Below are positions 40,724-48,505 of a stretch of 54,040 bases of DNA, one piece after another. The translations under genes were made by a program, and so were the position numbers. The DNA is from Gammaproteobacteria bacterium. Lineage in GTDB: Bacteria > Pseudomonadota > Gammaproteobacteria > Steroidobacterales > Steroidobacteraceae. Within the stretch, counting starts at the first letter, position 1. Every line of letters starts with the position of its first letter. Location: NCBI GenBank assembly GCA_028870275.1, contig JAGWPY010000017.1, forward strand, positions 1 to 54,040. The letters run 5' to 3'. Under the pieces are notes generated by a model that was given only the letters and a program-made list of their open reading frames with translations, was not told the DNA's origin and ran no database searches.

Positions 40724-42030
40724 GACCAGTCCAGTTCGCCGAGCAGCGAATCCATGAGTGCGAGGGCATCCTGGAGATCGTTCTCCTCGATCACCAGCGG
40801 TGGCGCGAGAATGATCAGGTTGCCGCGTGTCGCGAATGATACACCCCGATCCCGCGCGCGCGAGACGAATTCGCGCAGGCTCGGATGGGTCTCGGGCCAG
40901 GGGCGCAGCATCTGCCGCGTGCCACGGTCACGCACCAGCTCGACCACCGCGAACAGGCCATGACCGCCGCGCACGTCGCCGATCACGGCATGCCTCGATC
41001 GCATCGCGAGCAGCCGAGCCAGGAGTTCCCGGCCGAGGACCTTCGAGCGCTCGATGAGCCCCTCTTCGGCGTAGGCCTCGAGCGCCGCGACACCGGCCGC
41101 GCAGGACAAGGGATGTCCGCAATAGGTGAGTCCGGCATTCAGCATCCGATGCTCGAGCGGCGCGGCCACTTGCGCCGAGACGACGACCGCACCGAGCGGC
41201 AGGTGCGCGCCGGTGAGCCCTTTGGCAAGCGTCATGAGGTCCGGCCGTCCCGCCTCGCCGTGGCGCTGCCACGCGAACCATTCACCACAACGCCCGAAAC
41301 CACTCATGACCTCGTCGGCGATCAGCAACACGCCGAGGCCTGCGGTCTCGGCACGCAACAGCGGCCAGTACTCGTCCGGAGCGACGATACCGTTGGTTCC
41401 GGCATCGGGCTCCATCAGGACCGCGGCCACGGCTTGCGCGCCGAGTCGCGCGATCGTCTCGCCGATCGCGGCGACGTTGCGCCGTGCGAACGCGGCCGGC
41501 TCCTCGCCGGGGTGCGCGTCGCGATAGGCATAGGGCGGCGGCACGCGCACGACCCCGTAGAGCGCCGGATCGACCTCGACCGTGCGGCTGTCCCCGGAGA
41601 GTGCCATCGCGGCCTGGCTCGCGCCGTGATAGGAGCGCTCGCGCGTGACGATCGCGCCCGCGGGCCGCCCGCTCGCCAGGCGCGCGAAGCGTACGGCGTT
41701 TTCGTTGGCATCGGCGCCGCCGAGGGTGAAGAAGACGCGCCCGCCGGCGTACCCAGAACGCTCGAGCAGACGTTCGGCGAGCGCCGCTCGCGGCCCTGCG
41801 CCCCAGGAGGCGGTCACGAAGCAGAGCTTTTCCGCCTGATCGCGGATCGCACGCACGAGCTTCGGGTGCTGATGGCCGAGATTCATGCACTCGGCGAGGC
41901 TGCTCATGTCGAGATATTCGCGGCCGTTCTCGTCCCAGAAACGCGCGCCGCGGCCACCGACGATCGTCGGCGCGCGCCAATCGGCCTGCACGCACCAGCT
42001 GTGCAGCACGCTGAGACGTTCGGGAATCAT
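40720..42030 (-). CDS. Class III aminotransferase, second copy
   Basis: This 436-residue class III transaminase has GRGARFWDENGREYLDMSS, LGGADANENAVRFARLASGR, ERSYHGASQAAMALSGD, VLLIADEVMSGFGRCGEW and the PLP lysine in TLAKGLTGAHLPLG. It belongs to the omega-amine:pyruvate/putrescine aminotransferase range rather than GabT. I start it at ATG 42030 (MIPERLSV). A good promoter lies 77 bp upstream (42107-42135). It heads the operon with GabT-like, HD and possibly PuuC-like genes. Confidence 0.9.
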   Translation of the reverse strand: MIPERLSVLHSWCVQADWRAPTIVGGRGARFWDENGREYLDMSSLAECMNLGHQHPKLVRAIRDQAEKLCFVTASWGAGPRAALAERLLERSGYAGGRVFFTLGGADANENAVRFARLASGRPAGAIVTRERSYHGASQAAMALSGDSRTVEVDPALYGVVRVPPPYAYRDAHPGEEPAAFARRNVAAIGETIARLGAQAVAAVLMEPDAGTNGIVAPDEYWPLLRAETAGLGVLLIADEVMSGFGRCGEWFAWQRHGEAGRPDLMTLAKGLTGAHLPLGAVVVSAQVAAPLEHRMLNAGLTYCGHPLSCAAGVAALEAYAEEGLIERSKVLGRELLARLLAMRSRHAVIGDVRGGHGLFAVVELVRDRGTRQMLRPWPETHPSLREFVSRARDRGVSFATRGNLIILAPPLVIEENDLQDALALMDSLLGELDWS

Positions 42031-42106
42031 ACGGTCTCGCCTCTCTCTGGCGCCGTTCGCGCTCCGCGCCATGTGCGCAGATGCTTTGCGTCGGCGTCAG
42101 GCGGCG

Positions 42107-42135
42107 ATTAAGCTTGTGGCGATGCAATCTGTCAA
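42107..42135 (-). promoter_or_regulatory. Sigma-70-type promoter of the aminotransferase operon
   Basis: On the minus strand, TTGACA (42130-42135) and CTTAAT (42107-42112) are 17 bases apart. The -35 is perfect consensus. It reads toward the aminotransferase gene and would start near 42100. Confidence 0.6.
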
Positions 42136-42159
42136 CGAGCGCGCGGACCCCCGCTTCGC

Positions 42160-43482
42160 ATGAGTCGGGAAACGTCCTCTCCGGCGCCGCGAATCGGCCT
42201 CTTGACCTGCGTGGCGCTGGTGGTCGGCAACTCGATCGGTGGCGGCGTTTATCTGCTGCCCGCATCGCTCGCGCCCTATGGCATCAACGGTCTGATCGCC
42301 TGGGTCACGGCCGCGGCCGGCGCATCCCTGCTCGCCGTGATGTACGTGAAACTGAGCCGAGCTCTGCCGAGGGCGGGCGGTCCTTACGCCTACACGCGCG
42401 AGGCCTTTGGTCCCTTGCCGGCCTTCCTGGTCTCCTGGGGGTACTGGATCTCGATCTGGGTCGGCAACGCGGCGATCGTCGTGGGCGGAGTCAGCTACCT
42501 CGGCGCACTCTACCCGGCCATCGACCACAGGCCCGGCGCGGCGCCGCTCCTCGCCATCGCCGTGCTCTGGTCGCTCACCATCGTGAACTGCCGCGGCATC
42601 GCCGCCTCTGGCCGCGTACAGGCGGTGTCGGTGGTCCTGAAGGTGCTGCCCCTGATCGCGGTGGCGATCGCAGCCCCGTTCGCGCTACGCGAAGGGCAAT
42701 TCGGCGACCTGCGCGCCGCGACGCCGGCGAGCTTCGACGCGGTCACGACGGCCGCGACCATGACCCTGTTCGCGCTGATCGGTCTCGAGTCCGCCACCAT
42801 TCCGGCCGACAAGGTCAGAGATCCGCAACGCACCGTGCCCGCCGCGACCCTGATCGGCGCTCTCGCCACGATCCTGATCTGCGCTCTGGCCTGCACCGCG
42901 GTTCTGCTGATCCTGCCCTCCGCGGAACTCGCCCGTTCGAGCGCACCCTTCGTCGACCTCTCGGTCAGGCTTTGGGGCGCGTGGAGCGGTCCCCTGGTCG
43001 CCGGGCTCGCCGCGGTCAGCGCGTTCGGCGCCTTGAACGGCTGGATCCTGTTGCAAGGCGAGTTGCCGTACGCGATGGCGAAGGCGGGAGCCTTTCCGGC
43101 GTTCTTCGCCCGCACCTCACGGCGCGGCGCGCCGGTTGGCGCTCTGGTGTTCGGCAGCGTGCTGGTGACCGCGCTTCTGCTGACCAATTTCCGTCAATCG
43201 ATGGTCAGCGTGTTCACGTTCATGATCCTTCTGTCGACGACCGCATGCGTACTCATGTACGGCGTCTGCGCGCTCGCGCTGGTGCGGCTCTCGTGGAACG
43301 GACGCATCCGCACCGCCTCAGGCAACGCTCGCGCCGGCCTCGTCGCCTTAGGGGGCGCCGCGGCGCTCTATTCGCTGTGGGCGATGATCGGCGCCGGCCG
43401 CGAAGCGAACCTCTGGGGCCTCGCCTTGCTCGCCGCCGGCCTGCCGTTCTATTACGGGATCAGGAAGCCGAGCGCGCCTTGA
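42160..43482 (+). CDS. APC-family amino acid/polyamine antiporter (AdiC/PotE-like)
   Basis: This 440-residue transporter has about 12 transmembrane segments. It matches the basic amino acid/polyamine antiporter family: LVVGNSIGGGVYLLPASLA (the GSG-type motif of TM1), AGGPYAYTREAFGPL, YWISIWVGNAAIVVGGVSYLG and ALIGLESATIPADKVRDPQRTVP. It is divergent from the aminotransferase operon, so it probably brings in the substrate of that operon, such as an amino acid or polyamine. ATG 42160 lacks an obvious ribosome site. Its last 23 bp overlap the convergent CBS gene. Confidence 0.9.
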   Translation: MSRETSSPAPRIGLLTCVALVVGNSIGGGVYLLPASLAPYGINGLIAWVTAAAGASLLAVMYVKLSRALPRAGGPYAYTREAFGPLPAFLVSWGYWISIWVGNAAIVVGGVSYLGALYPAIDHRPGAAPLLAIAVLWSLTIVNCRGIAASGRVQAVSVVLKVLPLIAVAIAAPFALREGQFGDLRAATPASFDAVTTAATMTLFALIGLESATIPADKVRDPQRTVPAATLIGALATILICALACTAVLLILPSAELARSSAPFVDLSVRLWGAWSGPLVAGLAAVSAFGALNGWILLQGELPYAMAKAGAFPAFFARTSRRGAPVGALVFGSVLVTALLLTNFRQSMVSVFTFMILLSTTACVLMYGVCALALVRLSWNGRIRTASGNARAGLVALGGAAALYSLWAMIGAGREANLWGLALLAAGLPFYYGIRKPSAP

Positions 43483-44044
43483 CCGTGCGCGGCGCGGCCG
43501 AGTGCGCTTCCTGAGCCTTCTCCGCGAGCTGTCTCTCGAGGCGCGCCCTCGAGGCGAGCGCGCGCACGATGAAGCGGTGGTCCGCGGTTTTCTCGACCAC
43601 CAGCAAGTGCGTGAGCTGTTCGTGCCTGAGCGCTTCGAGCAAGGTGGCCGCGCGCGCCTGCTGGAGGTCGGTCCACTCCACCGCACGCAGTTCGGCCCAG
43701 GGGGTCATGACATGGCCGACCCGGATGTCGCTGTGATGCTCGTAGGTCGAGTTTCTGAGGAACTGCAGCGGCCGCTCGCCTTGGATGTCGTAGGAGGTGA
43801 TCAGCCCGGCGATCTTGCGATCGCGCACGACCAGCAGCGCGCGCACGCCGAAGCGGATCATGTCCTCGAGCGCCGCGTCAATCGAACGCTCCTCTTCGAC
43901 CGTGATCGGCGCCTCGCGCGTGAAGTCCGTGACCGCGAGGATCGCCGGATCGTCGCCGCTCAGCGAGCGGCCATCGGCGGCCGATCGTTGCGGCAGCACG
44001 CCCTCGCCGGCAAGTTTCGCCGGCATCAATGGCAGGGATTGCAT
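43460..44044 (-). CDS. CBS-domain protein
   Basis: This 194-residue cytosolic protein has a CBS pair: ILAVTDFTREAPITVEEERSIDAALEDMIRFGVRALLVVRDRKIAGLITSYDI, then VGHVMTPWAELRAVEWTDLQQARAATLLEALRHEQLTHLLVVE. Such modules bind adenine nucleotides. No effector domain is fused to it. I start it at ATG 44044 (MQSLPLMP) with AAGGAAA upstream. It is convergent with the APC permease gene and divergent from MarR. Role unknown. Confidence 0.8.
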   Translation of the reverse strand: MQSLPLMPAKLAGEGVLPQRSAADGRSLSGDDPAILAVTDFTREAPITVEEERSIDAALEDMIRFGVRALLVVRDRKIAGLITSYDIQGERPLQFLRNSTYEHHSDIRVGHVMTPWAELRAVEWTDLQQARAATLLEALRHEQLTHLLVVEKTADHRFIVRALASRARLERQLAEKAQEAHSAAPRTVKARSAS

Positions 44045-44093
44045 GATGGCTCGTTTCCTTCTTGTCGTGGCTTTCGTCCCGTTTGAGTGGACC

Positions 44094-44111
44094 ACACCCG
44101 GGAGCGGGTGT
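44094..44111. repeat. Short hairpin between the CBS and MarR genes
   Basis: ACACCCG and CGGGTGT form a perfect 7-bp stem around GGAG. It lies 50 bp upstream of the CBS start and 119 bp upstream of MarR. It may be a MarR operator or an incidental GC-rich hairpin. Confidence 0.3.
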
Positions 44112-44229
44112 TCCCGCAAAATGCCGTCCGTGGACTCGGGCGACGCCCGGGCGAGGACCCATGCCGCGCTGCGGGGCCGCGCATGCTATATTCAAACAGT
44201 TCTCGGTCCGCCGCGTCGTCCAAATTGGC

Positions 44230-44697
44230 ATGAACAGTCCGGAAGAGCGTTTCTCCACCGCGTTGCACAGTACCGCTAGAGCGTGGCGACAGGCGCTGAA
44301 CCGACGCCTCAAACATCTCGGCATCAGTCAGGCGGGATGGCTCACGATTGCCGCGATCGCCAAGGACAAGGTGGCGCCCTCGCAGTCCGAGCTCGCCGAC
44401 CGGCTCGGCGTCGAAGGCGCGACCATGGTCGCGATGATCGACCGTCTGGTGAAATCGCAGCTGCTGGTGCGCGAGCCATCGCCCACCGATCGACGCATCA
44501 AGCGGGTGAGCCTCACCGAGGCCGGAGAGCGGCTGTACGCGCAATTGCGCGCCGAGGCCGAGGCGTTCCGCAGGCAAATCCTCGCCGAGATCGACCCCGA
44601 GACCCTGCGCAGCGCCACGGAACTGCTCGAGCGGCTGCAGTCGCTCGCCGAACAACAGGTCTGCGGCGCGGCCGATCAGAGAACGTCCCAGACGTAG
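44230..44697 (+). CDS. MarR-family transcriptional regulator
   Basis: This 155-residue regulator has the MarR winged-helix: PSQSELADRLGVEGATMVAMIDRLVKSQLLVREPSPTDRRIKRVSLTEAG, including the DxRxK/R wing. ATG 44230 gives a normal MarR length; a TATATT box lies at 44186-44191. It is divergent from the CBS gene, and its last 22 bp overlap the convergent acyl-CoA dehydrogenase gene. Targets are unknown, most simply itself or the CBS gene. Confidence 0.9.
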   Translation: MNSPEERFSTALHSTARAWRQALNRRLKHLGISQAGWLTIAAIAKDKVAPSQSELADRLGVEGATMVAMIDRLVKSQLLVREPSPTDRRIKRVSLTEAGERLYAQLRAEAEAFRRQILAEIDPETLRSATELLERLQSLAEQQVCGAADQRTSQT

Positions 44698-46391
44698 CCG
44701 CCGGCGTTCAACACGTGATCGGCGAGCGCGCGCACGACCTCGTCCTCGTTGCGCGTGATGCGGCGAATCGACGCCGCCATGCGCCGCCTCGCCTGCTGGG
44801 CGAACACGTCGGCGATCGCAAGCGCCTGCGCGCCATGCACGGGGTCGGTTGACAGGGACGCGGCCCGCGACAGTACGCACAGGCCGACGAACAGGTCGAT
44901 GGCGAGATCCGCGATCCGCTTCAGTTCGAACTGGCGTTCGGCGATGCCGCGACCGTGTCGTCGCAGCACGAAATCGGCCGCCTTGGCGAGTTCCAGCGTG
45001 TACTTCTCGTAGACCTCGCCCGCGGCGCGCAGCGACGGCGGCAGGTCGGCCGCGATGCGATCGCGGCCAAGCCCGGTCGCCTGGGTCAGACGCTTTTCGG
45101 CGTAATCGCCCAGCACGCCGAATCCCTTGATCGGGTGATTGAAGATCTCGTCGAGCGCCGTGCGCAGTTCGGCGAAGCCCCGGCCCAGGTCCTTGAGGCC
45201 GGAGAGCGCCACGTAAAGTCGCAGGACCTCGTTGGTCCCCTCGAAGATGGTCAGGATGCGGCTGTCGCGGGTCGCCTGTTCGTAGGGATAGTCGCGCATG
45301 AATCCGCTGCCGCCGGCGATCTGCAGCGCCTCGTAGGCGGTCCGCTGCATCGCTTCGCTCGCATACAGCTTGCTGATCGCGGCCTCGACCGAATAGTCCT
45401 CGACGCCGGAATCGATGTAATGCGCCACCATCCATACGACGCTCTCGGCCGCGAAACACTCGACCGTCATCTGCGCGATCTTCTCGCGCACCAGGTCGTA
45501 CTCGGCGATCGGTCGACCGAATTGCCGGCGTTCACGCGCCTGTGTGGCGGCCAGCGCGATCAAGGCCTTCATGCCCCCCACGGCGCCGCCACCGAGGCCG
45601 GTTCGCCCGTTGTTCAGGATCGCCATCGCGACCTTGAATCCCTTGCCCTCGGCGTCGAGCACGTTCTGCGGCGGGACCTTGACCGAATCGAAATTCACCG
45701 TGGTGGTCGATGAGGCGCGGATGCCCATCTTGTCCTCGTGCTGGCCGTGCGATACCCCGGGCCACTTCGCCTCGACCAGGAAGGCGGTGATCTTGCCGGC
45801 CTCGGACTCGGTGCGCGCGAACACGGTGTACAGGTCCGCGATGCCGCCGTTCGTGATCCAGATCTTCTCGCCGGCCAGCGTCCAGCTGCCGTCGGGCTCG
45901 CGCCGCGCGGAGGTTCGGATCGACGCGGCGTCCGAGCCCGCGGCCGATTCGGTGAGACAGAACGCGGCGATCATTTCGCCGCTGGCGAGCCTCGGTAGAT
46001 AGCGCGCCTTCTGCTCCGGAGTTCCGAACAGCAGAAGTCCCTTCATGCCGATCGAACTGTGCGCCCCGATCGTGAGCGAGACCGAACTGTCGTAGCGGCT
46101 CGTCTGCGAGAGCACCCGCGCGTAACCTGCGTTCGAGAGGCCGATGCCGCCGAACTCCTGGGGAATGATCAGGCCGAAGAGTCCGAGGTCGCGCAAGCCC
46201 TGGATGAAATCCGCAGGTTGTGCGGCGTCCCTGTCCCATGCGCGGAACTCCGCGCGCCTGGACTCCAGGAAGCGGTCCACCGCATCGACGATCGAGGCGA
46301 GCGACTCGCGGTCCTCCGCGCGCATCTGCGGGTACGGCAGGAGCGCATCGACGGGGATGCGGCCGGAGAAGAGCGCCTTGACCGTGCTCAC
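44676..46391 (-). CDS. Acyl-CoA dehydrogenase, long VLCAD/ACAD9-like form
   Basis: This 571-residue enzyme has an acyl-CoA dehydrogenase core (FCLTESAAGSDAASIRT, IWITNGGIADLYTVFA, QIAGGSGFMRDYPYEQATRD) with the catalytic-glutamate region TIFEGTNEVLRLY, plus a C-terminal helical extension of about 170 residues typical of the membrane-associated VLCAD group. The start is GTG 46391. It follows ccmI by 12 bp, so it is probably read through from the cytochrome maturation operon, although no functional link is known. It likely oxidises long-chain fatty acyl-CoA. Confidence 0.9.
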   Translation of the reverse strand: MSTVKALFSGRIPVDALLPYPQMRAEDRESLASIVDAVDRFLESRRAEFRAWDRDAAQPADFIQGLRDLGLFGLIIPQEFGGIGLSNAGYARVLSQTSRYDSSVSLTIGAHSSIGMKGLLLFGTPEQKARYLPRLASGEMIAAFCLTESAAGSDAASIRTSARREPDGSWTLAGEKIWITNGGIADLYTVFARTESEAGKITAFLVEAKWPGVSHGQHEDKMGIRASSTTTVNFDSVKVPPQNVLDAEGKGFKVAMAILNNGRTGLGGGAVGGMKALIALAATQARERRQFGRPIAEYDLVREKIAQMTVECFAAESVVWMVAHYIDSGVEDYSVEAAISKLYASEAMQRTAYEALQIAGGSGFMRDYPYEQATRDSRILTIFEGTNEVLRLYVALSGLKDLGRGFAELRTALDEIFNHPIKGFGVLGDYAEKRLTQATGLGRDRIAADLPPSLRAAGEVYEKYTLELAKAADFVLRRHGRGIAERQFELKRIADLAIDLFVGLCVLSRAASLSTDPVHGAQALAIADVFAQQARRRMAASIRRITRNEDEVVRALADHVLNAGGYVWDVL

Positions 46392-46403
46392 GCGTCGCTC
46401 ACC

Positions 46404-47447
46404 TCAGGGCTGCACCTTGTCGATCAACAGGCGGGCCGTGCCGCCGCTGCCCACGTCGTAGGCGAGTTCGCCGTACAGGTCGCCAGAAGCCGGCAAGGGC
46501 TGCCCGTCGAAACTCACCCGGGCCATGAGCACGACGTGCTCGCCGTTCGCGATGGCGCGGCCGGGCACCATGGAATCCGCCGCGGACAGGTCGACCTCGC
46601 CGCCGATCGCGGCGGTGGTCAGACGCTTGACCGCGAGCGGAGGACCGCCCGCGCCCGGTTGCTCGGCGAACACGAACAAGGCCGCAGGCGCGCGCAGCTT
46701 GTCCTTCAGTCCCGGCGCGATCTCGAGCCGGATGTGCACGGTGGCGCCGGCCGGACCGGCCACGTCGGCACCGGCGGGAGCGCCCGCACCGGCCGCGACC
46801 GCGCCTGCGCCCGGGGGAGGGAGCTCGGCCAGCCGGGCGTTCAGCAGTTTCACCACGGGTTCGGGCGGATTCATCGCGAGCAGCGTCTGCCAGCGCTTGC
46901 GCGCGAGATCGTCTTCACCGCGCACCGCCGCGGCGAATCCGCCGTAGAGCAGCGCCTTCGGATTGTCCGGCTCCAGCGCGATCGCCTTCTCGAAGAGCTG
47001 CGCCGCCTGCGGCGTGATCTCGCCTCCGGCCTGTACCGCGAGCGCCTCGCCATAGCCGATCGCCGCGTCGAAGCTCTTGCCGCCACTCAGGCTCTGCGCC
47101 CGATCGTAGGCGAGGATCGCCTCGTCCATGCGGCCGGTGGCGACGTAGGATCGGCCGAGCATCACCCAGCCCGAAAGGTCGTCGGGATGGCGGCGCATGT
47201 GCGCCTCCAGTTTGGAGATCATCGCGGCGATCTGCGGATTCACCGCCACGTCCCCGGCGGTGGCCGTAGACGCGTGCCAGTTCCAGTTCGACCACAGATC
47301 GTACAGACCCGCGGCGGTGCCGGCCATCAGTACCACGGCTACGGCGGCGATGGCGCGACTGCGCGGGTCCCGGGTGAGCGGAATGGCGACCGCAGCCGCG
47401 GCGACCGCGGTCATCACGGCCGCGATGATCAGAAATGCGGTCATCAT
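46404..47447 (-). CDS. ccmI: Cytochrome c maturation protein CcmI (TPR)
   Basis: This 347-residue apocytochrome chaperone has two N-terminal membrane segments (about 1-22 and 33-50) and periplasmic TPR repeats (MLGRSYVATGRMDEAILAYDRAQSLSGG, FEKAIALEPDNPKALLYGGFAA). A Pro/Gly/Ala-rich hinge (about 209-240) and a C-terminal beta domain follow. The ATG overlaps the ccmH stop in ATGA. The cytoplasmic loop is shorter than in typical 400-residue CcmI. It holds apocytochrome for heme attachment by CcmF/H. Confidence 0.9.
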   Translation of the reverse strand: MMTAFLIIAAVMTAVAAAAVAIPLTRDPRSRAIAAVAVVLMAGTAAGLYDLWSNWNWHASTATAGDVAVNPQIAAMISKLEAHMRRHPDDLSGWVMLGRSYVATGRMDEAILAYDRAQSLSGGKSFDAAIGYGEALAVQAGGEITPQAAQLFEKAIALEPDNPKALLYGGFAAAVRGEDDLARKRWQTLLAMNPPEPVVKLLNARLAELPPPGAGAVAAGAGAPAGADVAGPAGATVHIRLEIAPGLKDKLRAPAALFVFAEQPGAGGPPLAVKRLTTAAIGGEVDLSAADSMVPGRAIANGEHVVLMARVSFDGQPLPASGDLYGELAYDVGSGGTARLLIDKVQP

Positions 47448-47935
47448 GTGGATTCGGCTTCCGTATCTTCTTCGATGGGCATCTTCGCTCTATGGCGCGC
47501 GATGCGGTAGATCACCACACCGCCGATCAGCAGCAGTGCGAAGGGCGCGCCCCAGATGAATACCGTGCGTGCATCGAGCGGCGGGTCGTAGAGCACGAAC
47601 TCGCCGTAGCGGGCGGTCATGAAATGGTAGATCTGCGCATCGGTCTTGCCGGCCAGCAGCAGTTCGCGAACCTCGCTGCGCAACTCCGCCGCCAGTTCCG
47701 CATTGGAGTCCGCGATCGTCTCGTTCTGGCAGACCAGGCAGCGTAGCTTGTCGGTGATGTGCTCGTAACGGGACTCGAGCGCCGGATCGGCGAGCAGGCC
47801 ATGCGAGTCGTAGGCTCCGGCCGGCGGCATCGGCTGACCGCTCGCGGCGAATGCCGAGGCGCCGGCGAGGCATGCGCCCGCGAACCATGCCAGGCTCAGG
47901 ACCGCGGCCCGGTGCGCCCTGCCGCTCACGTTCAT
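47444..47935 (-). CDS. ccmH: Cytochrome c maturation protein CcmH
   Basis: This 163-residue thiol-reducing subunit has a signal segment (about 8-29), the redox motif LRCLVCQNE and one C-terminal membrane helix (TVFIWGAPFALLLIGGVVIYRI). It reduces apocytochrome CXXCH cysteines with CcmG. The ATG overlaps the ccmG stop in ATGA; a longer upstream frame is antisense-like noise. Confidence 0.94.
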   Translation of the reverse strand: MNVSGRAHRAAVLSLAWFAGACLAGASAFAASGQPMPPAGAYDSHGLLADPALESRYEHITDKLRCLVCQNETIADSNAELAAELRSEVRELLLAGKTDAQIYHFMTARYGEFVLYDPPLDARTVFIWGAPFALLLIGGVVIYRIARHRAKMPIEEDTEAEST

Positions 47936-48471
47936 GCTCCACCCTGCCGAGCCGCGGCGATCCGCGGCAGGAATTCCTTGTTCCAGACCTGCATCGTCAT
48001 GGGAGCGATGTGCTTGAAGATGATCCTTCCCTTGCGGTCGACGAGATACGTCTCCGGCGCGCCGTACACGCCCCAGTTGATCGCCACGTGCCCGTTCTGA
48101 TCGAAACCAACCCCGTCGTACGGATCGCCGAGATCGCGCAACCAGGCCTGCGCGCGACCGCGTTCGTCGTTCCAGTCGAGACCGAGGATCGGCACGACGT
48201 GCTGCTGGGCGATTTCGAGCAATGTCGAGTGCTCCTCGCGACAGGCGCCGCACCAGGTGGCCCAGACGTTGAACACGTAGACATGGCCGGCAAGGGACCG
48301 GTTGCTCACGGTGCGGCCGGGATCGAGCACGTCGCTCAGCGCGAATTGCGGCGCGGGCTTGCCGATCAGGGGCGATGGCAGGAAGTGAATGTCGCGCTTC
48401 GGGTTGAGGCCGACCGCGAACAGCACGATGAGGCCGACGAATGCGACCACCGGAACGAGATACTTCCACAT
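47932..48471 (-). CDS. ccmG: Thiol:disulfide oxidoreductase CcmG/DsbE
   Basis: This 179-residue membrane-anchored thioredoxin-like protein has a TM at 5-22, redox motif WCGAC (C74, C77) and a cis-proline region GVYGAPETYLVDRKG. The family usually shows WCxxC with P in the first variable position, so WCGAC is a small variant. It supplies reductant to CcmH. GGAGG lies 10 bases before ATG 48471. Confidence 0.94.
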   Translation of the reverse strand: MWKYLVPVVAFVGLIVLFAVGLNPKRDIHFLPSPLIGKPAPQFALSDVLDPGRTVSNRSLAGHVYVFNVWATWCGACREEHSTLLEIAQQHVVPILGLDWNDERGRAQAWLRDLGDPYDGVGFDQNGHVAINWGVYGAPETYLVDRKGRIIFKHIAPMTMQVWNKEFLPRIAAARQGGA

Positions 48472-48505
48472 CAGTGACGATCCTCCGTGCCCGATCCGCG
48501 CACGC

